From contig JAXLYE010000018.1 in assembly GCA_046351595.1 (NCBI GenBank), positions 1 through 44,913 of the forward strand: a stretch of 44,913 bases of DNA, read 5' to 3'. This document shows positions 35,025 through 42,584 of the stretch, in pieces; the first letter of the stretch is position 1, and every line of letters begins with the position of its first letter. A program made the translations under genes and the position numbers. The notes beneath the pieces are model-generated. The model was not told the DNA's origin, did not search any database, and saw only the letters and a program-made list of their open reading frames with translations. Source of the stretch: JAXLYE01 sp046351595. GTDB lineage: Bacteria > Myxococcota_A > Polyangia > Palsa-1104 > JAEUJZ01.

Positions 35025-36326
35025 ATGCAGAACGAAAGCTCCTCGACTCGCTATGGTACCGTAGCCATGGGGCTCTTGTGGCTGACCCTGATCTGCGGCG
35101 TTCCCAACCTGCTGATCGGGTTCGAGTGGCGCGCTCTGGATCTATCGGTCCGAGGGATGGTGCTGCTCCTCTTGATCAGCTCCGTCGTACAGTTTGGATA
35201 CACCTTCTCAGCCTCCTACGTAAGCTCGCGGACCGGCGAGTCCTTCATGCAGATGGCGTCTCGCCACTTCGGGCGCCGAGGGCCGCAGCTGCTGGGCTTA
35301 CTCCTTCTGCTCAATAACGCGGCCTGGTACGCGCTGAACGCCGCCCTGCTGGCCGACAGCATCGCAGCGCTCGGCCTGTGGCCGCACAACCAGCGCCTGC
35401 TGGTCCTGGGGCTCGCGATCGCCATGTCGCTCAATAATGCGCTCGGATTTCGCGGTGTCGCCGGGTTCGCCCGGTACATCGCGGGGCCGATGCTGATCCT
35501 GTGGGTAGGCTACACGCTGTGGCGCCTGAGCGGGCTGCCGCCGCAGGCCGCCACGCCGGCGCAGCGCCCCGGAGTCTGGCTCATGCTGGGAACGATCTCG
35601 TCGTTCGCCATCGGCGCGGCGAGCTGGGGCAATGAGGCCGACTTCTGGCGCCACAGCCAGGCTCGTCTCCGCGCAGTCGCGCTGGCGGTCGGAGGCTCAA
35701 TCCTGATCGGCCTGGTCGTTTTCCCGCTGACCGGCTGGCTGCTGGCTACTCGGATTCCCCAAGCGGACCTCGCCCAGGTCATTCCTCTGATGACCGCGCA
35801 GACGCTGCACGGCTCGACCGGGCTCGCGCTGCTGCTGCTCACTGCGACCTATTTTGCCTGCAATGACGGAATCCTGTACGGAATGGTCGAGTGCGTGCAG
35901 TATGCATTCCCGATGTCGCGCGCAGTGTCCCTGCTCGTGCTCCTCTCTGTCAATGTGCTGCTGAGCCTCCTCATCCAGGGGTACGCGCGCGGGCTCGAGC
36001 TGGTAACCGCCATCTCCTTCATCTTCCTGCCTGCGGCCACGGTGATCATGACCTATGAGGATCTGCGCAACCTGTACACAGGGCGCTTGCTGACAGCGCA
36101 GTCAGCGAGCCACAGCTCCGCCGCGCTCATCGGCTTCGCGGCTGCGGTAGGGGTCGGGCTCTGCTGCTCGGGCTTCATCCCAGGGCTCAGCGGGCTGCGC
36201 GGAGGGGTCGCGCCGCTCTGGGGCTGGGGCGCGGGGCTCGCCTGCTACGTCCTCGCCAAGGACTGGCTCCGCCGTCGGACGGCTGCAGCAGCGAGCCGCA
36301 GCGGCCCTAGATCCCCTGGGCTCTGA
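35025..36326 (+). CDS. NCS1-like nucleobase/cytosine permease
   Basis: 433 residues with about 12 hydrophobic helices (LLWLTLICGVPNLLIGF, MVLLLLISSVVQFGYTFSAS, LLGLLLLLNNAAWYALNAAL and others). The pattern RYGTVAMGLLWLTLICGVPN, ASRHFGRRGPQLLGLLLLLN and ISSFAIGAASWGNEADFWRH resembles bacterial purine/cytosine permeases of the NCS1/APC fold. I chose ATG 35025; the frame is open back to 34803 but the extra 74 residues are Arg-rich with no membrane pattern. The substrate cannot be fixed; a nucleobase or pterin-like heterocycle would suit the neighbouring genes. Confidence 0.75.
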   Translation: MQNESSSTRYGTVAMGLLWLTLICGVPNLLIGFEWRALDLSVRGMVLLLLISSVVQFGYTFSASYVSSRTGESFMQMASRHFGRRGPQLLGLLLLLNNAAWYALNAALLADSIAALGLWPHNQRLLVLGLAIAMSLNNALGFRGVAGFARYIAGPMLILWVGYTLWRLSGLPPQAATPAQRPGVWLMLGTISSFAIGAASWGNEADFWRHSQARLRAVALAVGGSILIGLVVFPLTGWLLATRIPQADLAQVIPLMTAQTLHGSTGLALLLLTATYFACNDGILYGMVECVQYAFPMSRAVSLLVLLSVNVLLSLLIQGYARGLELVTAISFIFLPAATVIMTYEDLRNLYTGRLLTAQSASHSSAALIGFAAAVGVGLCCSGFIPGLSGLRGGVAPLWGWGAGLACYVLAKDWLRRRTAAAASRSGPRSPGL

Positions 36327-36371
36327 TCCAAGACGTGACCCTGCGCTTGGTGAACAACTGAATCTTCCAAG

Positions 36372-37277
36372 ATGGAGAAGAACGTCGTCATGGAGAGCAA
36401 CATCCAAGCCGCCCCTCCGGACACGAGCGCAGGCCGCCTGCATGGAGTCCTGGGACGTCCGTACCTGGATCTAGAGCCGTATCTGGACCTGACGGACCGC
36501 CTCGCAGAGATCGATGAAGAGATCTGCCTGTCGCTGATCCAGATCGACCCCGGATTTGCCGGTGGCAGCCTTCGGACGCTGCGCTGGGCCGCTCCGGGCT
36601 CGCACGACGGTACGCACGACGCGGGAGAGATTATTGCGGGGTTCTCGCGCGCCGAGTTCGCGCGGTTCCTGGCCTTGGCGGATGATCCTGGCTCCTTTGA
36701 TCTAGAGCACCCCGAGAGATACCGCTTTGGCGATGTCACGGATCACCCGTTCAGCCGCAAGCAGATGCTCTATCTGAAGTATCGATACGGCGTGGCATTT
36801 CCCTGGAGCGTTGCCTACGAAATGATCCCCTGGCCCCGGCCAGGCCAGCAAAAGGACCCGGGCCCACGGAGCTTTACCCAAGAAGCGCTGGCGCACTTTC
36901 CCAAGACCATCGCACTCATCCAGAGCCTGCCGATCCGAGACATCAAGCGCTGCGCCATCTATGGATTGGATGCACACGCTTATGGCCCTCTGCACCGGGA
37001 CTGCGTCACAGACGAGGAGGCAGCAGCAGCGCCGCAGCCGTTCATCCTGCTGTCGCCGCGCGGTGACACACGGGCCTATGTATGGGAGCCGGCCGCGCAC
37101 AACAAGATCCCGATCCGCTCACGCGCGTACTGGTACAATGACAGGGACTACCACGGAATCGAGCCGGACCCCTTCTTTCGGTACTCGATCCAGATAGACG
37201 GCCGCTTCGAGGAGGAGTTCATCCGGAAGGTGCAGCAGGGCTCCGGGAGCCCGCGCTCGTCGGAACCAGAGTGTTAG
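36372..37277 (+). CDS. Oxygenase-like protein with HxD...H motif (2-oxoglutarate/Fe(II) type)
   Basis: 301 residues (start at 36372, or 36390 with GGAG upstream). The C-terminal half has GPLHRDCVTDEE (HxD), a core strand PFILLSPRGDTRAYVWEP, and YNDRDYHGIEPDPFFRYSIQ, giving a distal His followed by Arg. Spacing and order fit the facial triad and 2-oxoglutarate-binding Arg of aspartyl-hydroxylase or 2OG-Fe(II) oxygenase folds. The N-terminal half is acidic and unassigned. It follows the permease by 45 bp, and its stop overlaps the convergent FolB-cupin gene (TTAG). The substrate is unknown; a cupin-like role is the alternative. Confidence 0.55.
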   Translation: MEKNVVMESNIQAAPPDTSAGRLHGVLGRPYLDLEPYLDLTDRLAEIDEEICLSLIQIDPGFAGGSLRTLRWAAPGSHDGTHDAGEIIAGFSRAEFARFLALADDPGSFDLEHPERYRFGDVTDHPFSRKQMLYLKYRYGVAFPWSVAYEMIPWPRPGQQKDPGPRSFTQEALAHFPKTIALIQSLPIRDIKRCAIYGLDAHAYGPLHRDCVTDEEAAAAPQPFILLSPRGDTRAYVWEPAAHNKIPIRSRAYWYNDRDYHGIEPDPFFRYSIQIDGRFEEEFIRKVQQGSGSPRSSEPEC

Positions 37278-37969
37278 GCGATCAGAATCTCATCGGACGG
37301 AATGAAGGGTGGCATATCGATGCACAGGATGCTCTGGTAGCGCGCGGTCGGGTTCTGGTAGCCATGCGGGACGCCGAGAGGCCAGCAGCTCACCGCGCCA
37401 CGCGCCGGCTGCCAGTCCTGCGCCAGGAGCCCCTCTGTTAGAATCAGCTCGGCCTCCTGCATGATGTGGTGGACGTGCCGCGGAATCTGTCGGCCCGGCC
37501 CGATGTTCAACCGATAGATCCCCGCTTCTCCCGTCTCGTGGATGATGTCGACGGTGCCAAAGGCAGTGATCTCGCTGCCGTAGCGGTCACCGACGCGACC
37601 GCTCAAGGACACTGACTCCGTCGCTGTGCCGCCCGGGAGAGCAGCCTCTCGCACCGAGACCCGCGCGCTGCTCACCTCGGGCCATGGTTCGTCGGGCGGC
37701 GGCGGCGCGAGGACCAGGCGCAGGAGCGCCTCGGCCGCGCTCTCTGCCCGGACAAAGCTCCCGTGCTCCATTACAAAGGAGATCTGGGATGGTAGCGCCG
37801 TCTGGAGGATCGAGAACGCCCAGCGGTCATCGCATGAAGCGGTCCACAGCTCGATATCCAGCAGGTAGTTTCCTTTGCGCTCGTTCGGCCGTCTGCAAGG
37901 TGAGCGGGGCGTCAGGCTGGCCTCCAGCCGGATCTGACCAGGAGCGCTCGCGACGAACGTACGGATCAT
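37274..37969 (-). CDS. FolB-like (dihydroneopterin aldolase fold) - cupin fusion
   Basis: 231 residues. Residues ~1-125 resemble the T-fold of dihydroneopterin aldolase: NYLLDIELWTASCDDRW, then SFVRAESAAEALLRLVL and VSSARVSVREAALPGGTATE, which parallels the V-x-V-x-K-P-x-AL-x-G strand. Residues ~150-231 form a cupin: IPRHVHHIMQEAELILTEGL supplies HxH plus E, and WPLGVPHGYQN the distal His of a metal site. Catalytic residues of the aldolase (Glu/Lys) are not clearly conserved. It is divergent from the SDR gene across a perfect palindrome. The fusion suggests oxidation or isomerisation of a pterin-like compound, by inference. Confidence 0.55.
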   Translation of the reverse strand: MIRTFVASAPGQIRLEASLTPRSPCRRPNERKGNYLLDIELWTASCDDRWAFSILQTALPSQISFVMEHGSFVRAESAAEALLRLVLAPPPPDEPWPEVSSARVSVREAALPGGTATESVSLSGRVGDRYGSEITAFGTVDIIHETGEAGIYRLNIGPGRQIPRHVHHIMQEAELILTEGLLAQDWQPARGAVSCWPLGVPHGYQNPTARYQSILCIDMPPFIPSDEILIA

Positions 37970-37992
37970 ACAGTCTGGCCCTCCTCCGTCCG

Positions 37993-38004
37993 CTAGTATA
38001 CTAG
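37993..38004. promoter_or_regulatory. 12-bp perfect palindrome between divergent genes
   Basis: CTAGTATACTAG lies centrally in the 77-bp gap between the FolB-cupin and SDR genes. It contains a TATACT -10-like hexamer on both strands, so it may be an operator, overlapping -10 boxes, or both. Confidence 0.5.
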
Positions 38005-38046
38005 AGGTCTTCCAAATCGCCCGGCGTACGTACCAAAGAGAATGTC

Positions 38047-38787
38047 ATGAACGATAACACCAAGCGCGTGATGGTAACGGGAGCGAGTCATGGAATCGGG
38101 CGCGCGGTCGCACGGGCGCTGCTGGTACGCGGTGACCGTGTGGTGCTCTGCGCGCGCGATGAAGGCGCCCTGATGGAAGCTGCGGCGCAGGACCCGCAAT
38201 ACCTATCAGGGCACAGAGCGCATGTCCTGGTTGCAGATCTTGCGGGCAGTGACGCCGCCGCATGCGAAAAGATGGTTGATCAGGCCGCGGCGATGCTGGG
38301 CGGGCTCGACGCTCTGGTCGGCTGCGCGGGTATCATACGTCGCGCCTCGCTCGATGCGATCGCTGAGGCCGATCTGGACGCGCAGCTGCAGGTGAACTTC
38401 AGGGCTCCGCTGTTCCTGTCGCGACGCGCCGCCTGGCACATCAAGCGTGCCGGCGGCGGCGCGATCGTGCATATCTCCAGCACCCTGGCCGAGCGGCCTA
38501 CCGCCGAGTCCCATGTCTACGCAGCGACCAAAGCGGCCCTGCAGTCTCTGGTTCGCTCCCTCGCGATCGAGCTCGCGGCTGACCGGGTGCGCGTAAACGC
38601 CGTCCTTCCCGGGGTTGTTGAGACCCGAATGCAGGCTGGGCGCTCGCTATCGGATCTGGCCAAGCTCCATCTGCTGGGGCGGGTCGGAGGCGCCGAGGAG
38701 GTCGCTCGCGCGGCTGTCTTTCTCCTGGACGAACCCTGGATCACGGGCACGCAGCTGACGATTGACGGAGGACTCCATCTTGCTTAG
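38047..38787 (+). CDS. Short-chain dehydrogenase/reductase
   Basis: 246 residues with a classical SDR layout. MVTGASHGIGRAVARALL (TGxxxGxG cofactor loop), LVADLAG, GGLDALVGCAG (NAG-type motif), catalytic Ser in IVHISSTLAE, YAATK (Tyr-x-x-x-Lys), VNAVLPGVVETRM after the active site, and a C-terminal ITGTQLTIDGGL. Arg in the VVLCARDE segment after beta 2 favours NADP(H). It falls in the same broad group as FabG and pterin reductases (FolM/PTR1), but nothing fixes the substrate. Its neighbour is the FolB-like fusion, which makes a pterin-like ketone an attractive guess. Confidence 0.92.
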   Translation: MNDNTKRVMVTGASHGIGRAVARALLVRGDRVVLCARDEGALMEAAAQDPQYLSGHRAHVLVADLAGSDAAACEKMVDQAAAMLGGLDALVGCAGIIRRASLDAIAEADLDAQLQVNFRAPLFLSRRAAWHIKRAGGGAIVHISSTLAERPTAESHVYAATKAALQSLVRSLAIELAADRVRVNAVLPGVVETRMQAGRSLSDLAKLHLLGRVGGAEEVARAAVFLLDEPWITGTQLTIDGGLHLA

Positions 38788-39233
38788 GACATCCGGAGGA
38801 CTGAGCACCGTCGTTTCCGCTCTGACAGAGGATTCCCGACGAGGTTGACGGAGATCTCGATAACCAATGGACATGGACCCGGATCCTGCCCGTCGAATGT
38901 CTCCGACCAGGTGTCATCGAACGAACGCGACATGAGAATCGGTAGGCCGAATGCAGACCGAGCGCAGCGAGGGACTTGGCTCCTGGGGCGCAGGGCCGAT
39001 TGGCCGGTCCTTCCCGCCGATGAGGAGCAGATAAGCGGCTATCTGAGCGCGGATCCCCTGTTTTTGCGACCGTGATAGCCGACTGCGGGATCCTTCTTCG
39101 TTCCGCAGCCGCAGCTCTGCTCACCAGACCAAAGGGGCAGCGGGTACGCCATGCTTGCAGACGTGGATCACGGCTCGCTGCTGTCTCCTTCGAGGCCGCC
39201 AGAGAGGCACTGCTGGTTGTGATAAGAGGAATC
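38788..39233. other. Gene-free stretch after the SDR gene
   Basis: 446 bp without a convincing gene. A 76-codon frame (38845-39075) has no recognisable motif, and the frame open upstream of 39234 is low in start signals. No strong hairpin was seen. Confidence 0.4.
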
Positions 39234-39722
39234 ATGCGCTCCGGCTTGCCGTACACTGTGCAGCGCCGATGGTTCCAGCGGAGGAGCCTGGACGACCTGC
39301 TCCTTGAGCAGGTCGCGGCCCAGCTCCGCTCCGTTGAGCAGGCCGTCGCCATCGCCGTGCGCAGGGGTTCGGCACATGGCTACGCGATGCAGAACGAGCT
39401 GCTCCAGATGGCGGACGGGACGCTCTGGGCCGCCTCTTGGTGCGACATCAATCCGCCGTCTCCGGTGGAGCGAGTCCGCATCGACTATCCGATCGATCTG
39501 GCCGCCGAGCTGGCGTCCCTGCGAGCCGAGCATCCGGCGAGAGGATGCCAGCTCCCTCCAGACGAGAGCCGCGGCCGGATTATGTCTCTGTATGCTGCGA
39601 CCCGATCCAGCAGCCAGTGGATCGTCGGTCCCTCGCGGCTGCTTGGAGCACCGCGGCGCGGGGCGCTGGACCGCATCGTCGATGCGCTGTTGGGGATACT
39701 GCCGGGAGAGGGTTCATCCTGA
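39234..39722 (+). CDS. Unknown cytosolic protein
   Basis: 162 residues from ATG 39234, preceded by AGAGGA; the frame is open back to 39072 but that stretch lacks a ribosome site. N-terminal half: basic, helical (TVQRRWFQRRSLDDLLLEQV). Middle: AHGYAMQNELLQMADGTLWA and WCDINPPSPVERVRIDYPID, with a mixed alpha/beta look. Two Cys; no signal peptide or membrane helix. No family was recognised. Alone on its strand between the SDR gene and the lipoprotein at 39985. Confidence 0.55.
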   Translation: MRSGLPYTVQRRWFQRRSLDDLLLEQVAAQLRSVEQAVAIAVRRGSAHGYAMQNELLQMADGTLWAASWCDINPPSPVERVRIDYPIDLAAELASLRAEHPARGCQLPPDESRGRIMSLYAATRSSSQWIVGPSRLLGAPRRGALDRIVDALLGILPGEGSS

Positions 39723-39984
39723 CGCCGGGGGCGGGGGGCTGTTCGAGTCCGGGAGAACGGCCAAGAGATGTGGCCCCGGCTGAAGGCTCTGCCGCCTCCT
39801 CTACGAGCATGCGGCGACGCTGAGATTACGCGCACTTACGTGCAGTGTTTGTCCATGACCAGAGCCGAAGCCGAGTACTTGCTCGCGGATCTTGCTCTCC
39901 GACGAGCGAATGGCGCGGTCCCCTGCGCGCCAGCCCGTCGCGCGATGCGCAAGTACAATCGAGCTGGATCAACAGCGGGGGACG

Positions 39985-41049
39985 ATGATGCACAAGGCTC
40001 TCTACGCGAGCTGCTCGCGCCTGGCGCGGGTTCTCTGGGTCGCCGTTGCTGTCGCGGGCGGATGCCAGCCAGCGGCGAGCCCGTGCGTCCCTTACGAGCA
40101 GGAGGAGCCAGCGGACCCGGTCGAGCTGCGGCTCGTGCAGCGCGGGACGGAGACGCTGCTCCTTATGCAGGGTTACGAGGTGATCGCGTGGAGCACGGTG
40201 CTCCCGGATGGCCGCCTCGAGCCGCGGGTGCAGCGCCACAGCCGGGTTCTGCCCTGGTCGCTCTCCTCGATGACGCTGGCGGCGATCCCCCATCAGAGCG
40301 GGTTCCGCCTGCTCGGGCCGTTCGCTTCTTCCTATGTGATGCCGGAGCAGACGGCAGAGGAGCGGCTCTGGGTGCCATACCGCGCCGGCTCGGCCGACCT
40401 GCCGCCGGGCTTCAACCTCGAGCAGGCCTACCCGTACGAGGGGGCGGTCTATGTCGTCTGGGTCGGCGCCGATCCTGCGTCGTCGACTTGGCTGGCCGGG
40501 CTCGGGCGACTCACTGACGACGACGTGGTCGAGGCGATCGGGCCGCCGTTTTACAGCGGGCCGAGGCCGCTGGGCGTCGAGGGGCTGCGCTTCACCGGCG
40601 GCCTGGACGCTGACGGCACGCTGTGGGTCGACTGGCCGCGCTATGCGGACCACACGCTGCCCGAGGAGCGCAAGGTGCTGCACCTCGCGCTCGACGGCAC
40701 GGTGCTGAGCGAGCAGCCGATCAAGACCGACTGGCCGTACCTGCTCTCGTGGTCCAGGCTGCCGAGCGGGCGCTGGGCCGGGCTGCACGGCAGCCAGCTG
40801 GCGCTGTTCTCGGTGAGCGAGCGGCCGCACCCGGGAGTCCTGGCGCTGCCCGATCTCAACTACACCGACCTGACGACGCAGCGCGTCCTTTCCGATGGAG
40901 CGCTGTGGCTCGCCGGCCCGGACGACCGCACCAACGAGGCGGTGCTGCGGCGCTTCGACGATGCCAGCTCGACGCTGGGAGAGGAGATCCGCTCGTCGCT
41001 GCGGCTCACATCGCGCCATCGTGTTGGCTGTGCGCACGACGGGAGGTGA
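39985..41049 (+). CDS. Lipoprotein with beta-rich, propeller-like body
   Basis: 354 residues from ATG 39985 (GGGG upstream; a second ATG follows). The signal VLWVAVAVAGGC ends in a lipobox. The mature part alternates short strands and turns (YEVIAWSTVLPDGRLEPRVQ, AVYVVWVGADPASSTWLAGL, DADGTLWVDWPRYAD, DGALWLAGPDD), which suggests a propeller or similar beta fold with W/D-G turns. There is no heme or metal motif. Such surface lipoproteins of unknown role are frequent in large myxobacterial genomes. The last ~10 residues (HRVGCAHDGR) look unstructured. Confidence 0.72.
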   Translation: MMHKALYASCSRLARVLWVAVAVAGGCQPAASPCVPYEQEEPADPVELRLVQRGTETLLLMQGYEVIAWSTVLPDGRLEPRVQRHSRVLPWSLSSMTLAAIPHQSGFRLLGPFASSYVMPEQTAEERLWVPYRAGSADLPPGFNLEQAYPYEGAVYVVWVGADPASSTWLAGLGRLTDDDVVEAIGPPFYSGPRPLGVEGLRFTGGLDADGTLWVDWPRYADHTLPEERKVLHLALDGTVLSEQPIKTDWPYLLSWSRLPSGRWAGLHGSQLALFSVSERPHPGVLALPDLNYTDLTTQRVLSDGALWLAGPDDRTNEAVLRRFDDASSTLGEEIRSSLRLTSRHRVGCAHDGR

Positions 41050-41383
41050 GATGGCGTGGTGCTCTGTCCTCTCTGCCCGCGTTTTCCGAAACCCTACAAG
41101 CGCGACGAGAGCGGCACGGAAAGCTCCAGGCCGCCAGGTAGGTCCCTTCTCACCTCGTCACCAGGACAGGCGGCAACAGCCGCGGTGGACTGCCCGCCCC
41201 GTCGAGAACACGGGAAAAATCTTTCAAGCCACCGTCGAAAAGCTGTGTGTCCAGCTTGCCCTGAAGCGCAGCACGGCCCTTCAGCGGCGGACGGCAACTC
41301 AGGATGCAGGCATCCGATGACAGCGAGTCCGTCGCGCGGCTGTTGCCGCGAGAGGCGGAGCGAGGCCGTAGCGCGCCCGCCCC
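41050..41383. other. Gene-free stretch with dispersed element copy B
   Basis: No gene was recognised. It carries the element at 41173-41248; the surrounding frames are short and of biased composition. Confidence 0.4.
41173..41248 (+). repeat. Dispersed element, copy B
   Basis: Same-orientation partner of 32781-32859. The frame GAG-AAC-ACG-GGA-AAA reads ENTGKIFQATVEKLC against ENAGKSFPQSQVTVEKLC in copy A. Several codon differences are synonymous and the indel is 9 nt, which hints at former coding sequence. Confidence 0.6.
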
Positions 41384-42082
41384 CTACCTCGGAGGAGAAG
41401 AAGGAGGAGGAGGAGCAGGAGGTGGTGGTGGCTGCGCCTGAGACGATGACTCGGGCATCAGGTGGCGGAGCGTCCGCGGGCCGAACGTCGCGGCCGAGGC
41501 AGGCGGCGGATTCTCTGGCTCGCGCGACACCACACAGTACGGCGCGTACTGCAACGTAACGGTGGCGCGCCCCATCGGCGCCGCGGTCTGCAGCAGCTGC
41601 AGAAGATTGTGATGCTCGAGCGCCAGCATCCTCTCGATGCAAGCCTTGTCGAGCCGCGGCCGGGACGGTCGGGAGCCAGCGACGTCCAGCATCATACTGC
41701 TCAAGCGCAAGGTCCTGCGCTGCAGCAGCAGGTGCAGTGTCGCCGTGAGCCGCTCGGGCGGCAAGAGCAGCGATTGATCCGGTGCGCACTCGCGCAGGTA
41801 CGGGAGGCGCCCGCCCGTCCAGATGTTGAGCGCGCGCCGCAGCTCCGCCGCGTCCGATCTCACCTCGCCGACCCGGAAGTCGTATTCGACCTGGCGGTGG
41901 ATCACGGTGCGGCCGTAAAGCCCGGACTCCTCTTCACGGCGCGGCGAGCAGGTCGCGCTCCCAGGCGGGACGGTCGGAGGGAGGCCGAGCAGGGGCTGCG
42001 CCTCATCGCCATGCGCGAGTGCTGGCAGCGTCCCGAGCCCGAGCCCCAGCCCGAGAAGCCACCGCCGTGTGCCGCTGCGCAT
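41384..42082 (-). CDS. Secreted protein with polyproline tail
   Basis: 232 residues. A signal peptide (RWLLGLGLGLGTLPALAHG) precedes a ~170-residue domain with Cys near 45, 99, 148 and 182. Motifs include VEYDFRVGEVRSDAAELRRA, LNIWTGGRLPYLRECAP and ATVTLQYAPYCVVSREPE. The repeated pattern of a partner helix and a final TV-x-LQYAP strand is reminiscent of the small TonB/AgmX-like C-terminal domains of myxobacterial exported proteins, but I could not confirm this. The tail is Pro-rich (QPPPPPAPPPPSSPP), likely disordered or a wall-spanning spacer. Confidence 0.65.
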   Translation of the reverse strand: MRSGTRRWLLGLGLGLGTLPALAHGDEAQPLLGLPPTVPPGSATCSPRREEESGLYGRTVIHRQVEYDFRVGEVRSDAAELRRALNIWTGGRLPYLRECAPDQSLLLPPERLTATLHLLLQRRTLRLSSMMLDVAGSRPSRPRLDKACIERMLALEHHNLLQLLQTAAPMGRATVTLQYAPYCVVSREPENPPPASAATFGPRTLRHLMPESSSQAQPPPPPAPPPPSSPPR

Positions 42083-42584
42083 GCCGACACTTTCTCACAG
42101 GAGCTCGAAGCGCGAAAGCATCGGCTGCGGAAGCCCGGGCCGGATCGCAGTCCTATGCGGGCCTTCGGTGTGGCGCGATGGGGCACCGAGTGCCCCAGAA
42201 TTCGCATCGGCGCGAAGCTCTTCACCGTGCACGGAGACGCCTCGGGGAGTTTGCCGCAGGTGTGGAGCGTTCAGACGCTGCGCAGTGTTTTCACGCCGTC
42301 CGGCGAGCGGCTCTCTGTACGAGGCCCCTACGAGGGCGCGTCTTGCCAGATGGCTGCGGTCGGTCCCCTCCTTCTGCAGCCTGCGTCGACATCGCTGCGC
42401 TGGCCTGCCCACAGTACGCGCTTCTTCCTCTCGCTGACGGACCACGGATGGACGAGCAGAGGACCAGGGTCAGCCGTTCAGCCTCGGGAGGCGGCCTCTT
42501 TGCAGAGGAGCCGGAGCAATCCTGCGGGCGGATCTGGCGGCGCTCGCGCGCGAGCTGGACCTGCCGCTGTACGGCTACCTGCGG
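42083..42584. other. Stretch upstream of the NB-ARC gene without recognisable coding
   Basis: 502 bp. The last ~150 bp (42434-42584) are in frame with the NB-ARC protein and encode part of its lost N-terminal domain (ILRADLAALARELDLPLYGY), but no start codon precedes them. The rest shows no gene or P-loop in any frame. Confidence 0.45.

Noticed and set aside
38845..39075. A 76-codon small gene after the SDR
   Set aside because: No ribosome site, conserved motif or compositional support.
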